Part shown: in pieces, positions 17,611 to 27,012 of the stretch
Layout: the number at the start of each line of letters is the position of its first letter
Position numbering within the stretch: position 1 is the first letter of the stretch
Source: an uncultured Bacilli bacterium
Lineage (GTDB): Bacteria; Bacillota_I; Bacilli_A; RF39; UBA660
Assembly: GCA_934098505.1 (NCBI GenBank)
Contig: CAKOOR010000005.1
Location: forward strand, 1 to 64,000
Length of the DNA stretch: 64,000 bases
Direction of reading: 5' to 3'
Made by a program: the position numbers and the translations under genes
Notes under the pieces: model-generated
What the model saw: only the letters and a program-made list of their open reading frames with translations
What the model was told of the DNA's origin: nothing
The model's database searches: none

Positions 17611-18801
17611 CTAATTGTTAATAAGAAAACTATAAGTATCTCTGGCAATCATAACTTCCTCATCAGTTGGAATTACATAAATAGGTACTGATGATGCTGA
17701 AGATGAAATAATTCCTTCTTTACCGAATCTAGTTGCTTCATTCTTATCACGGTCAATTTTCATCCCTAAAGCCCCTAATCTGTCAACAATCATACGACGA
17801 ACATGAGCCGAATTTTCACCAACACCAGCTGTAAATACTAACATATCGCAACCACCTAGTTCAACATAATATTGAGCTATATATTTAACGATAGAATTTA
17901 CTAGTAAGTGATGAGCTAAAATGGCTTTATGGTTACCATTGCTAATTTGCGCTTCAATATCTCTAAAGTCACTAGAAATACCACTGATACCTAACATACC
18001 ACTCTTCTTATTTAAAATCTTGTCAACTTCTTCTAAAGACATTCCAGTTTCTTGCATAATATAAGGAATAATAGAATAGTCAATATCACCACAACGTGAT
18101 CCCATAACAATGCCAGCATTTGGCGTAAAGCCCATAGTAGTATCAATACACTTACCATCACGAACAGCCGAAATTGATCCACCTGAGCCAATATGACAAA
18201 CAATTACATTACAATACTTACGATCAAGTATCTCGGATGCTTTCTCGGAAATATATTTATGACTTAAGCCATGGAAACCATATTTTCTAATCCCATATTT
18301 TTCATACCATTCATAAGGAACAGGATAAATATATTGATCTTCATCCATAGTTTGATGAAAAGCTGTATCAAAGCATCCTACTTGTAGCGCATTAGGAATA
18401 GCTTTTTGGAAAGCTTCTACTCCCATGATATTAGCAGGATTATGTAAAGGAGCAAGAGGAATAAGTTTTCTTAATTGTTCCATAACATCCTCATCTATAA
18501 TAACAGACTTATTATATTTATCGCCACCATGTACTAAACGATGACCAACACCTTTAATTTCATCTAAATCTTTAATAACACCCTTTTCTAAAAGAGTTTT
18601 AAGTAAAATATCTACAGCGACACTATGATCTTTTAATTCAGCTTGATATTCTTCCTTTTTACCATTTTGTTTAATTGTATAAATACCATCATTAATTCCA
18701 ATTCTTTCAAATATTCCTGAAATTAATACTCTAGCTTCTGGCATTTCATATAATTGAAATTTTAAAGAACTACTACCGGCATTTACTGATAATATTTTCA
18801 T
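17611..18801 (-). CDS. ackA: Acetate kinase
   Basis: 396 aa, standard length. It starts MKILSVNAGSSSLKFQ and contains GHRLVHGG, CFDTAFHQTM, the phosphate-binding CHIGSGGSISAV, TTMGFTPNAGIVMGSRCGDID and FTAGVGENS. It makes ATP from acetyl phosphate at the end of fermentation, which fits an anaerobe. The ATG at 18801 is chosen because the GTG 9 bp upstream lies within the GAGGTGG ribosome-binding site. The HxG motif reads HIGSGG rather than the more common HLGNGA. No pta is present nearby. Confidence 0.95.
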   Translation of the reverse strand: MKILSVNAGSSSLKFQLYEMPEARVLISGIFERIGINDGIYTIKQNGKKEEYQAELKDHSVAVDILLKTLLEKGVIKDLDEIKGVGHRLVHGGDKYNKSVIIDEDVMEQLRKLIPLAPLHNPANIMGVEAFQKAIPNALQVGCFDTAFHQTMDEDQYIYPVPYEWYEKYGIRKYGFHGLSHKYISEKASEILDRKYCNVIVCHIGSGGSISAVRDGKCIDTTMGFTPNAGIVMGSRCGDIDYSIIPYIMQETGMSLEEVDKILNKKSGMLGISGISSDFRDIEAQISNGNHKAILAHHLLVNSIVKYIAQYYVELGGCDMLVFTAGVGENSAHVRRMIVDRLGALGMKIDRDKNEATRFGKEGIISSSASSVPIYVIPTDEEVMIARDTYSFLINN

Positions 18802-18845
18802 TTCTTCCACCTCTAGTACATTATACTAAAGTTTAGAAATAATAT

Positions 18846-19040
18846 CTATCTTTTAATAATAAAAAAATCTTTATTTACGGTATTTTTGGGTCTATAAGCC
18901 TGTAATTCTAGTGTTTCTTCATTGATATGAGGATTATCAAAGTTATAACCATATTCATTCATAATATCATTATATCTTTTTTCTTTATCATCTAAATAAA
19001 TAAACTCTCTAGTTTTATTTTTACTATATTTTACTTGCAT
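18846..19040 (-). CDS. Small hypothetical protein
   Basis: 64 aa, charged, without membrane segment or recognised domain. GGTGAAGAAAG precedes the ATG. It lies between thiI and ackA on the same strand. Confidence 0.5.
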   Translation of the reverse strand: MQVKYSKNKTREFIYLDDKEKRYNDIMNEYGYNFDNPHINEETLELQAYRPKNTVNKDFFIIKR

Positions 19041-19087
19041 ACTTTCTTCACCATTTTTAGTATGTTTATAAATTATATTTCTATACA

Positions 19088-19111
19088 GAAAAAAGCACCT
19101 CTTAAGTGCTT
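19088..19111 (-). terminator. Terminator after thiI
   Basis: AAGCAC (19093-19098) pairs with GTGCTT (19106-19111), extended by G-U pairs. The minus-strand T run follows at 19088-19094. It lies 6 bp beyond the thiI stop. Confidence 0.75.
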
Positions 19112-19116
19112 AAAAT

Positions 19117-20304
19117 TTATAAAACGTCTTCAAATTCGCTATTTTCTTCATTTGGTTTTACTGTTATTACTTCTTGCGTTTTTATACAAGTATGAATCAT
19201 ATCTTTATAGTTAATTAATTCTTCATATTCATAACATTTACTTAAGACAGGATTAATAACAGGATGCTTAGGAACAAAGATAGTACAACAGTCTTCAAAA
19301 GGTAAAATAGAAGTTTCATAAGTTCCAATTTTTCTCGCTAATTCTATAATTTCTAATTTATCAAAACAAGCCACTGGTCTTATAACAGGCATTTTAACAA
19401 CTTCATTAATACAACTCATACTATTTAGTGTTTGACTAGCTACTTGACCAATACTTTCTCCATTAACTAAAACTTTACAATTACTTCTACTGGCTATAAT
19501 GGCACTTATTCTATACATCATACGACGCATAATAGTAATTAAATAATCGTTAGGAATATTTTTATAAATAGCTTCTTCTATTTCTGTAAAGTTAATAATA
19601 TGTACTTTAACATAGTTATCATTATAAATAGATAATTGTCTTGCTAATTCTAAAACTTTATTACGAGCTTCTTTAGAAGTATGAGGAGGTGCCTCAAAGT
19701 AAATACATTCTAGTTTAATACCTCTTTTGATGGCCATATAACCACTTACAGGTGAGTCAATTCCCCCACTTAACATTAATAAGCCTTTTCCTTGAACACC
19801 AACTGGATAGCCACCAATACCAACTATGTCTTCAAAGTAAATGTAACTAAAGTCTTTTCTTATCTCAACATAGATTTCTAAATTCGGATTATGAACATCA
19901 ACTTTTTTATTCTTTATATTTTTTAAGATATGACTACCAAAAGTGGCTGCTAGTTCCATACTACTACCCGGATATTTTTTATAAGATCTTTTAACTACTA
20001 CTTTAAAGGTCTTAAAGTCTTTATCCTCTAAAAGAGTAAGCAAACTATCTTTAATAGTATCTAAATCATTACTAAGTTCATAAGCAACTGTAATTTTATG
20101 AATGCCAAAAACATATTTTAATTTTTCAATTGTTTTATCAAAATCATTAGTTTTAATAAACATTCTAGAAGCATCATAAGTAGTAGTATGCTCTATATTA
20201 TTTAAGCAATCTTCAACATTCTTCTTTAATGCTTTTAAAAAGAAGTTGATATTATCTTTTTTCGTTGTTAATTCGCCATATTTTATAATTATAAGTTTTT
20301 GCAT
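19117..20304 (-). CDS. thiI: tRNA 4-thiouridine synthase ThiI
   Basis: 395 aa, the length of the Bacillota form without a rhodanese domain. An N-terminal ferredoxin-like/THUMP region (about 1-165) is followed by a PP-loop ATP pyrophosphatase domain with SGGIDSPV (about 180-187). Also seen are MMYRISAIIA, LVNGESIGQVASQT and the C-terminal PFEDCCTIFVPKHP. ThiI adenylates U8 of tRNA and receives sulfur from a cysteine desulfurase to make s4U. The partner desulfurase gene is not next to it. AGGTG precedes the ATG. Confidence 0.95.
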   Translation of the reverse strand: MQKLIIIKYGELTTKKDNINFFLKALKKNVEDCLNNIEHTTTYDASRMFIKTNDFDKTIEKLKYVFGIHKITVAYELSNDLDTIKDSLLTLLEDKDFKTFKVVVKRSYKKYPGSSMELAATFGSHILKNIKNKKVDVHNPNLEIYVEIRKDFSYIYFEDIVGIGGYPVGVQGKGLLMLSGGIDSPVSGYMAIKRGIKLECIYFEAPPHTSKEARNKVLELARQLSIYNDNYVKVHIINFTEIEEAIYKNIPNDYLITIMRRMMYRISAIIASRSNCKVLVNGESIGQVASQTLNSMSCINEVVKMPVIRPVACFDKLEIIELARKIGTYETSILPFEDCCTIFVPKHPVINPVLSKCYEYEELINYKDMIHTCIKTQEVITVKPNEENSEFEDVL

Positions 20305-20404
20305 ATTTTTTTCACCTCACTTAGTTTAACAAATGTCTTTATAAATAACAAGAAAAAATAAGTCTTGCTTTACTAAAACTTACTTTTGTATTATTAATCA
20401 TTAT

Positions 20405-20764
20405 TTACTTAGCTTCTTTATAATATGTTATAGAATATTTATCTAAATCACTTATAGTAATATCTTTTTTATTTAGAGCATCTCTTACATATTCTTGAGT
20501 ACCATCATTATAATAAACAATTATTTTACTACTCATCATACAAGGAAAAGAATATTTATAATTATCATCTTGATAAAATTCTTCTTTAGCATCTAAACAT
20601 ACTTCATCACTTTTAGCTGTATTTTTTATATCCATTACTTTTCTATCATAAGTAGTTATTTCTTTACTATTATTCTTATTACTTTTATCATAAAAGAAAC
20701 TAAATATAATAAAGAAAACAATTACTACACTAAAAATTATTATAAGTTTATAATTCTTTTTCAT
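20405..20764 (-). CDS. Membrane-anchored hypothetical protein
   Basis: 119 aa: a single N-terminal membrane segment (about 6-25) and an extracellular domain with a DEVCLDAKEEFYQDD motif and KIIVYYNDGTQEYVRDAL. One Cys at about residue 58 and one at about 75 could form a disulfide. Family not recognised. AGGAG lies 10 nt before the ATG. Confidence 0.6.
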   Translation of the reverse strand: MKKNYKLIIIFSVVIVFFIIFSFFYDKSNKNNSKEITTYDRKVMDIKNTAKSDEVCLDAKEEFYQDDNYKYSFPCMMSSKIIVYYNDGTQEYVRDALNKKDITISDLDKYSITYYKEAK

Positions 20765-20822
20765 AACTCATTATCTCCTACACTACTTAAAGCGTAATAT
20801 ATTTGAGTTGAGAAGTCAATAA

Positions 20823-21941
20823 TTATTTTAGTTGCCAATTTAACCCATCATCTTTACTTATAAAAATAAGTTCTTTATCTTCATAACCGGTATTATCTTT
20901 TTTCCTTTGATATACCGAACATTTAATTTTTAAAATATTATTTTCATAATAGGGTAAATCTTCAATCGTAATAAATTCAACATTGGCATTCTTATAAATA
21001 AAATTAGTATCTTGAAAGGTTTTACCGCCATCATTAGTAACTTTTAAACCACTTGTATGCCAATCAAGATAAATCTTATCATTAGCCATAAAGCCAAGAT
21101 CTTTAGTTAAAAATTCATATCTTGCATTATTATTTACTTGGACACTACTATCGGTTATAAAGTAAAAATTCTTACCATTATCTCTACTTCTTACAACGCT
21201 TACTAATATTCTTTGGCCTAAGACATTACCAACTTTAGTAAATCTTAAAATAGTATCATCAAACTTTTTTTCATATAATACCTCAGCTTCTTCTGGTAAT
21301 AAATAGTAATCACTTTCATTAGTTGAATGATCAAAGGAATAAATATTATCTTTATCAGTACTAATTAAATGACCTTTCTTATCTTTTTTTAAGATATCTC
21401 TAGCTCTTGCCTCTATATTACCATTATCATCATAATAGGTATAATAAACTTCTAAAGATTCTTTATTACTAAGATATGGATCATAGTCAATTTTACCAAA
21501 ATCACCATGAATTTTAACTTTAGTTCCCATTAAGAACGGACCATAATAGTTATAATAATTAATATCAACGTATTTAATAAAAGAATCGACAACAGCCACA
21601 TACTTTTTATTATCTACAATAGTTATATGCTCAGCGGGTATTTTATATAAAGCAATAATAGCTATAAATGGCATGAATACAACTAATAAAATTAGAAATA
21701 AGAAAAAACATATTAATGAACAAATAATGTTAATTTTTTCTAACCATGTTTTCTTATAAATATTTTTTATAATGCCAAGACTTAGACCAATTAAGGATAA
21801 AAAAATGATACCATTAATTACCCACATTTGAAAACGGATATTAAATAAGTAAAGAATAAAGCTTATAATAATATTAATAATTATAAATATACCCGTTGTA
21901 AGAAAAATATTTTGTTTTAATTTATATGCTAATTTATTCAT
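20823..21941 (-). CDS. Membrane protein with extracellular Asp-box (BNR-like) repeats
   Basis: 372 aa with three hydrophobic segments near the N-terminus (about 13-33, 37-55, 72-95). The extracellular C-terminal part has three Asp-box motifs (SRDNGKNF, TNDGGKTF, SKDDGLNW) typical of sialidase/BNR beta-propellers, too few for a full propeller. Its ATG overlaps the TGA of the upstream XRE regulator (ATGA), so the two are translationally coupled. Likely a sensor or effector linked to that regulator; substrate unknown. Confidence 0.65.
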   Translation of the reverse strand: MNKLAYKLKQNIFLTTGIFIIINIIISFILYLFNIRFQMWVINGIIFLSLIGLSLGIIKNIYKKTWLEKINIICSLICFFLFLILLVVFMPFIAIIALYKIPAEHITIVDNKKYVAVVDSFIKYVDINYYNYYGPFLMGTKVKIHGDFGKIDYDPYLSNKESLEVYYTYYDDNGNIEARARDILKKDKKGHLISTDKDNIYSFDHSTNESDYYLLPEEAEVLYEKKFDDTILRFTKVGNVLGQRILVSVVRSRDNGKNFYFITDSSVQVNNNARYEFLTKDLGFMANDKIYLDWHTSGLKVTNDGGKTFQDTNFIYKNANVEFITIEDLPYYENNILKIKCSVYQRKKDNTGYEDKELIFISKDDGLNWQLK

Positions 21942-22975
21942 AATCCCACCGGCTTAAGAAGTATTTCTCGTTCATAATTGCTTAAATAATTATCTTTTAA
22001 AATTAACTTCTTATTTTTGATAATAAAATTAGAAACATTTGGTATTTCGATATCATTACTCTCTTCATTAATCTTAGTACGATAATAAATTAAGACGTCA
22101 TTTTGAATCTCAAACTTACCTGATGAGTCTTCTAAAGTTATAAATTTATGTTTACTTCTATCAACTTCATAATATATTTGTAAACTAGCTATCCATTCAT
22201 TTTTCGTTTTACTTTTCTTAACATCAGGTAAAAAGTAGACTTCTAAAGAGCTATCTTCCGCATCTAAGACTTTGAAAGTAGAAATACCACCAATCTTATT
22301 GTAATATTCTTCTAATTCTTTAGCGTTACAATAGTTGCCATCGCGAACAGTATATGAAATAGTGTTATAAATAATATTCCCTTTTACACTATAATCAATG
22401 ATGGTAATATCAGCATCCGGATCATAATAATAGTTAGTATTATTACAAGTTAAATGGGTTAAAGTAGTAAGAAAACTTTTTTGTTCATTAATTAAAACAT
22501 TCTTTCCGCGGAAGTTTTTAAAAGAGTAATTAGTATCGTTATTTTTAATTAAAAATGAAAACTTAGGAACGCCTAATTTTATTAATTTATCTTCAAAATG
22601 ATTATATCTTATAGGCATTACATCATAACCAAAAGATATTAATTTAAAAAGAATTGTAATAAAAATAACAAATATTGGTATTAACCATAATAAAAATTTT
22701 CTTTTTACCTGAACTTTTATTTTTCTTTTTTCTTCATTAAGAATAACTTCAACGTCAAGATTATTTTCTTGCTTAATTTGTAAGATACTATAAATATCTG
22801 TATCTAGGGTGGCGGCTAATTTTTCAAGTAAGGTAATATCGGGTAAACTTAAGCCACGCTCCCACTTACTAACAGCTTTATCCGTCACAAATAACATTTC
22901 TCCTAATTGTTGTTGAGTTAAATTTTTTTCTTTTCTTTTTTGGGCAATAAATTTGCCAATGCGATTATTATCCAT
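21938..22975 (-). CDS. XRE-family regulator with membrane anchor
   Basis: 345 aa. An N-terminal HTH (about 1-65: IGKFIAQKRKEKNLTQQQLGEMLFVTDKAVSKWERG) is joined to a membrane segment (about 92-112) and an extracellular domain of about 230 aa. A cytoplasmic DNA-binding domain tied to an external sensor domain suggests a one-component membrane regulator. GGAGG lies 9 nt before the ATG. It is coupled to the Asp-box protein by a 4-bp overlap. Confidence 0.75.
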   Translation of the reverse strand: MDNNRIGKFIAQKRKEKNLTQQQLGEMLFVTDKAVSKWERGLSLPDITLLEKLAATLDTDIYSILQIKQENNLDVEVILNEEKRKIKVQVKRKFLLWLIPIFVIFITILFKLISFGYDVMPIRYNHFEDKLIKLGVPKFSFLIKNNDTNYSFKNFRGKNVLINEQKSFLTTLTHLTCNNTNYYYDPDADITIIDYSVKGNIIYNTISYTVRDGNYCNAKELEEYYNKIGGISTFKVLDAEDSSLEVYFLPDVKKSKTKNEWIASLQIYYEVDRSKHKFITLEDSSGKFEIQNDVLIYYRTKINEESNDIEIPNVSNFIIKNKKLILKDNYLSNYEREILLKPVGL

Positions 22976-23098
22976 AAGGTGGTCCTCCTAAAAACATTAT
23001 ACTATAAAATATGTTTTTTGGACTCGACTGTTGGTTTAGTTAAATTTTTAAGAATAATTTTATAAAAAAGAAAAAAGAGTCACTTAATTAAGAAATAA

Positions 23099-23704
23099 CT
23101 AAATGACGTCTTCTAATTTATAAGTAGAATAGCCTTCATAAGCATAACTAGCATCGATACCTTTCATATAGATATCTCTATCGTTTATTTTATCAGTTAA
23201 GGCATTCTTTAAAAGAATGTTAATTTCGGTATCTTTTACTGGACTACGTTCCATAGCTAACAAATATTCTTCTTTGTTAACTTTTCGCCAATCAATTACC
23301 ATTCCTAAATTTTTCTTTAATATTAAATCTAACCAAATACGGGTACTACGACCATTGCCTTCACGAAAAGGATGAGCCACATTCATTTCTACATACTTTT
23401 TAATAATATTATCGTAGTTATCTTCTGGCATTGCATCTATTGTTTTCAAAATGTCTTTTAGATATAAGACAGAAGCAAAACGAAAATTACCTTTAGCTAT
23501 ATTTACAGTACGCATTTGACCAGCAAAAGCATAAATATCATTAAATAAATACTTATGAATTTCGGCTAAGCCTTTAAAGGTACCAACTTCAATAGTATTG
23601 ATTTCACCAGTATCATAAAGACTTAAAGCTTTTAATTTCGTTATTTTTTCTTCAGTTTTAGAAAGTTCAATCTCATCTGTAATATTCAATTTATTTTTTA
23701 ACAT
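23099..23704 (-). CDS. Fic-domain protein (probable AMP transferase)
   Basis: 201 aa. The full Fic motif HPFREGNGRSTR (about residues 112-123) holds the catalytic His, the phosphate-binding loop and Arg. Upstream are IHKYLFNDIYAFAGQMR and GNFRFA, typical of the Fic core. Such proteins transfer AMP or another nucleotide moiety to a target protein. I do not see a clear inhibitory (S/T)xxxE(G/N) helix nor a separate antitoxin gene beside it. AAAGGGG precedes the ATG. Target unknown. Confidence 0.85.
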   Translation of the reverse strand: MLKNKLNITDEIELSKTEEKITKLKALSLYDTGEINTIEVGTFKGLAEIHKYLFNDIYAFAGQMRTVNIAKGNFRFASVLYLKDILKTIDAMPEDNYDNIIKKYVEMNVAHPFREGNGRSTRIWLDLILKKNLGMVIDWRKVNKEEYLLAMERSPVKDTEINILLKNALTDKINDRDIYMKGIDASYAYEGYSTYKLEDVI

Positions 23705-23831
23705 AGTATATTCCCCTTTGCTTTCATATTATACCATATTTTACGATAGTTTATTACATTATTAGAATATTATTTGTTCTTTATATTCAATTGATACCAT
23801 CTTAATTATATGTAAAAATTTGTTAAATTTG

Positions 23832-24347
23832 TTATTTTATTATTGGTACTTCTATTTCAAAATTATCAGCCACATTCCAATAATAAAATTCAACATTTCC
23901 TCCTAAAGTATCTATTTCTTCAATAAATTCTTTTGGCAACTCATCAATATTTTTACGATAGTTATAATTTTTATCGCAAGGTGTTTCTTCTAAACAACTA
24001 GTAAGCCATCTCTTTGTACTGTTTGTAATAACTGTACATTTTCTATTTTCTAAAATACCTTTAATATCATCAAATAAGGCATTAAGACTATTGGCAAAAT
24101 TGCCATAATGACGATGCCACTTATAATAAGATAAAATATATTCTTCTTCGTCATTATATAAATCAAGATACATTTTTTCATCACTTTTATAAGGATTTTC
24201 TATCGTTATACAAAAAGAATTATCATCTAAATAATCATATTCTTTAGTATCCCCTTTTTTATAAACATGATATTTTACTCCTAAAGTATCAACATACTTT
24301 TTTATATTTTCTGGGGTTTTATCAAAATCTATTCTGCCTTCAAACAT
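23832..24347 (-). CDS. Hypothetical cytoplasmic protein
   Basis: 171 aa, acidic, aromatic-rich (YDYLDDNSF, YILSYYKWHRHYGNF), with no signal peptide or membrane segment. AGGAG lies upstream of the ATG. Family not recognised. Confidence 0.6.
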   Translation of the reverse strand: MFEGRIDFDKTPENIKKYVDTLGVKYHVYKKGDTKEYDYLDDNSFCITIENPYKSDEKMYLDLYNDEEEYILSYYKWHRHYGNFANSLNALFDDIKGILENRKCTVITNSTKRWLTSCLEETPCDKNYNYRKNIDELPKEFIEEIDTLGGNVEFYYWNVADNFEIEVPIIK

Positions 24348-24377
24348 TTCTACATTACTCCTAACAAAATAATTATA

Positions 24378-25490
24378 TCACTCATCTATTGTGTTAACAA
24401 ATTCTACTTTGGATATCTTATCATAAAACATCTTATGACTTTTTAAAAGTTTAAAGAAATTACCCATATATATTTTTAAAAGAATTAAAATACTAATAAA
24501 GATAATTATAAATTTATATAAAATATCAAGTTGCCAGTAATTTAAAAATTGGGAAATAATATATAAAAAGTCACTTGGTAAATAGAAAATGTAAAAATGT
24601 TCACAAAAAGCTTTAAGTAGTAATCGTAAGAAACTGTTATTAGGAAAAGTAAATCTAACATGAACAAAGCTACTACCAAAGGTTTTACCCTTTCGGAAAT
24701 AAGGTATTAAAGAATAATAAAGAATAAAGATAAGGACTACACCTAACTTTTCAATTTTTTTATCTATTTTTAAAGTAAAAGCAATAACAGAGAAAAGACC
24801 TAGAAAGACTATATAAATTAGTAAATCAAGAAAAAATAAAGTAATACGTCTTAAACCGGATACCGTCTTGGCGGCTGCTTTAGTTTCTCGATCAATATGA
24901 CTTCTAGTCGGTAGAAATTTAATTTTACTCATGAGAAAACAGCCTATTAAACCACCTAAGGTATTCATCATTAAATCATCAACATCAAAAAGACGATAAG
25001 GTCGTGGATAGATAAAGTAAAGACCAGTAACTTGAGTTAATTCAAAGAAAAGAGATAAAAGGAAACTATATTTTAAAGTCTTCTTATAATCACATTCAAA
25101 GTAATAACGTAAATACATCCCAAAAGGAATGGTCATAAATATATTAAAGACGACCGTATAAAAACTAGCATCTTTAATAGCACTTAAATAAGTAGATGGA
25201 TTATTCCAAACTAAAGGTGTTTCTTTAATAAAATCATAAAGAAATTTAAAAGGAATTAACTGGTATTTAGAAGTAGTAAGACTAGCTACATATTCCCTAC
25301 TAGGTAGTGGTAAAATGACTAAAAAATAAATAGTCATTAGATAAAGAATAAAGGAATAGATAATCAAAGTTCTTAATTTGTTTATCGAACCAAACTTATG
25401 ATACTCGATTAAAATAAAAGGAATAGTTATTATGAAGGCTACAAGTGGAAATAATAAAAAAGCAGTTTTAAATGTTGTTAAATATATCAT
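24378..25490 (-). CDS. VanZ-like membrane protein with RDD-like C-terminus
   Basis: 370 aa. The N-terminal half (about 1-185) shows the VanZ pattern: several membrane helices, NIFMTIPFGMYLRYYF and FELTQVTGLYFIYPRPYRLFDVDDLMMNTLGGLIG. The C-terminal half (about 210-350) has further helices arranged like an RDD domain. VanZ-family proteins are linked to teicoplanin resistance or cell-envelope stress, but the exact role is usually unknown. No strong ribosome-binding site is seen. Confidence 0.75.
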   Translation of the reverse strand: MIYLTTFKTAFLLFPLVAFIITIPFILIEYHKFGSINKLRTLIIYSFILYLMTIYFLVILPLPSREYVASLTTSKYQLIPFKFLYDFIKETPLVWNNPSTYLSAIKDASFYTVVFNIFMTIPFGMYLRYYFECDYKKTLKYSFLLSLFFELTQVTGLYFIYPRPYRLFDVDDLMMNTLGGLIGCFLMSKIKFLPTRSHIDRETKAAAKTVSGLRRITLFFLDLLIYIVFLGLFSVIAFTLKIDKKIEKLGVVLIFILYYSLIPYFRKGKTFGSSFVHVRFTFPNNSFLRLLLKAFCEHFYIFYLPSDFLYIISQFLNYWQLDILYKFIIIFISILILLKIYMGNFFKLLKSHKMFYDKISKVEFVNTIDE

Positions 25491-25738
25491 ATACTATTTT
25501 AAAGAACTACCAACTATAGTAGTTGGATCCTCTCTAGAATTTTTTAAGTAATTCAAACTCACTAAGTATTATATCACAATCTAAATACTTTAATTAATAT
25601 TTTGCTTACCATTTAATCACCTCAAGTCCTACTCATTAATTACACGTTCTTTTTAAAGAAAAGTTGGTTAATTTTGAAAATATTATAGCATCTATCTAAG
25701 AAAAAAAGCCGATTATTTCTAATCTAGCTAAACCGTTA
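25491..25738. other. Intergenic region with a small inverted repeat
   Basis: 248 bp without a gene. CCAACTA (25510-25516) and TAGTTGG (25520-25526) form a short perfect inverted repeat in the leader of the VanZ-like gene. It could be an operator or leader hairpin. Nothing else can be supported. Confidence 0.4.
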
Positions 25739-26296
25739 CTATAAATCAATATATAATTTGCTCTTTTTCTCAATTATATAATGAATATATTTTATTAAAA
25801 TTCTCCACATATAAATACCAGCTATAAGCATAATCAAGCCAATAATTGCACTTAAGAAAAAGCCAAAAATAGGATTAAGAATAACATCACCTAAACTAAA
25901 CATTATAAAAGATATGTCTTTACCAAAAATATATGCTACTAATTTAACCAGTCCCAAAATAGGTACAATAATACCACTTAAAATAAAAGTAGGTGCCGTT
26001 ATTCCAAGAACTGGTAAAATAATAATACCCGTAAAACTTGCGAAAAGATAAAAAAGTATAATTTGTAAAACTTTCCTACTCTTCTTCACTTTCTTACCAC
26101 TATAAAATTCATTAATAGAGATTTTAAATAGTTTACATATTTCTACGATTAAAGCATGGTCCGGTAAATTTTTACCAGTTTCCCACCTACTAATACTTTT
26201 TACATTAACACCTAGTTTCTCAGCCAATTCTTCTTGTGTCCAATTATTATCTTTTCTTAAATTTTGGATAAACATGCCAATTTTTTCTTGATTCAT
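25739..26296 (-). CDS. XRE-family regulator with membrane helices
   Basis: 185 aa. An N-terminal HTH (about 1-62: IGMFIQNLRKDNNWTQEELAEKLGVNVKSISRWETGKNLPD) is followed by three hydrophobic segments (about 76-96, 102-124, 134-160). AGAAAGGAA lies upstream of the ATG. Probably a membrane-tethered transcription factor; its targets are unknown. Confidence 0.75.
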   Translation of the reverse strand: MNQEKIGMFIQNLRKDNNWTQEELAEKLGVNVKSISRWETGKNLPDHALIVEICKLFKISINEFYSGKKVKKSRKVLQIILFYLFASFTGIIILPVLGITAPTFILSGIIVPILGLVKLVAYIFGKDISFIMFSLGDVILNPIFGFFLSAIIGLIMLIAGIYMWRILIKYIHYIIEKKSKLYIDL

Positions 26297-26389
26297 TTTA
26301 TATTTCCTTTCTTGTTAAAAATTATATCTTTATTTTCTATAATTAACAGGACATAAAGTGAGAATCAAAATTAAACTTCTTTCTAAAAG

Positions 26390-26974
26390 TTATTTTTTAT
26401 AGAAATGAAAATCACAACAATCATCACCATAACCTAAAGTCTTAGTTCTTTTAAAGCCTAATTTTTTTAGATTAGCATAAGTAATATTATCAAAATCACA
26501 AAAAAGACGGCATAAATCGGCACAACCATTTTCTACACATGCATCATGCCATAAACACTTTTTCATTGTTACCTTAAAATAATCTTTTCCTTTTTCTTGG
26601 GTACTTTGCCAAAGGTCACTTTTTCTAACAATTGAAAGAAAAATATTACTATAAAGGAAGTAGAAGCAAGGTGCTTTTTCCATTTTTTTCATTGAATCAT
26701 TTTTTTCTTTGCCAACAATATCTACCATGTATTTTTGCATGATTTTATAAGTTTCTTCTTTAGATATCCCTTCTTTTAATAGGGATTTATAAAGTGCTAC
26801 ACGAGGAAGAATTGTTTGGATAAGGGTTTGCATTTGCTTTTTAGATTTATTTTTAGTATTTTTAATTATTTTCTCTAAAATATTCTTTTGGTTCTTAAAA
26901 GTATTACTTCCTTTGGTTTCGCCTAATTCTTCTATCAAAAACTTTTCTATTACTTTCTCCTGTTTTATTGCCAT
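26390..26974 (-). CDS. ATC hydrolase-family (L-2-amino-thiazoline-4-carboxylate hydrolase-like) protein
   Basis: 194 aa. The C-terminal Cys-rich stretch (CLWHDACVENGCADLCRLFCDFDN, about 140-163, and DDCCDFHF near the end) is characteristic of this family. Most members in gut bacteria have no tested substrate, so the enzymatic role is not asserted. The ATG at 26974 is preferred to the in-frame TTG 18 bp upstream. It lies 21 bp downstream of the bile-salt hydrolase gene on the same strand. Confidence 0.7.
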   Translation of the reverse strand: MAIKQEKVIEKFLIEELGETKGSNTFKNQKNILEKIIKNTKNKSKKQMQTLIQTILPRVALYKSLLKEGISKEETYKIMQKYMVDIVGKEKNDSMKKMEKAPCFYFLYSNIFLSIVRKSDLWQSTQEKGKDYFKVTMKKCLWHDACVENGCADLCRLFCDFDNITYANLKKLGFKRTKTLGYGDDCCDFHFYKK

Positions 26975-27012
26975 TATTTTTTTTACTTCCAATCTATAAT
27001 TATCATTAAATT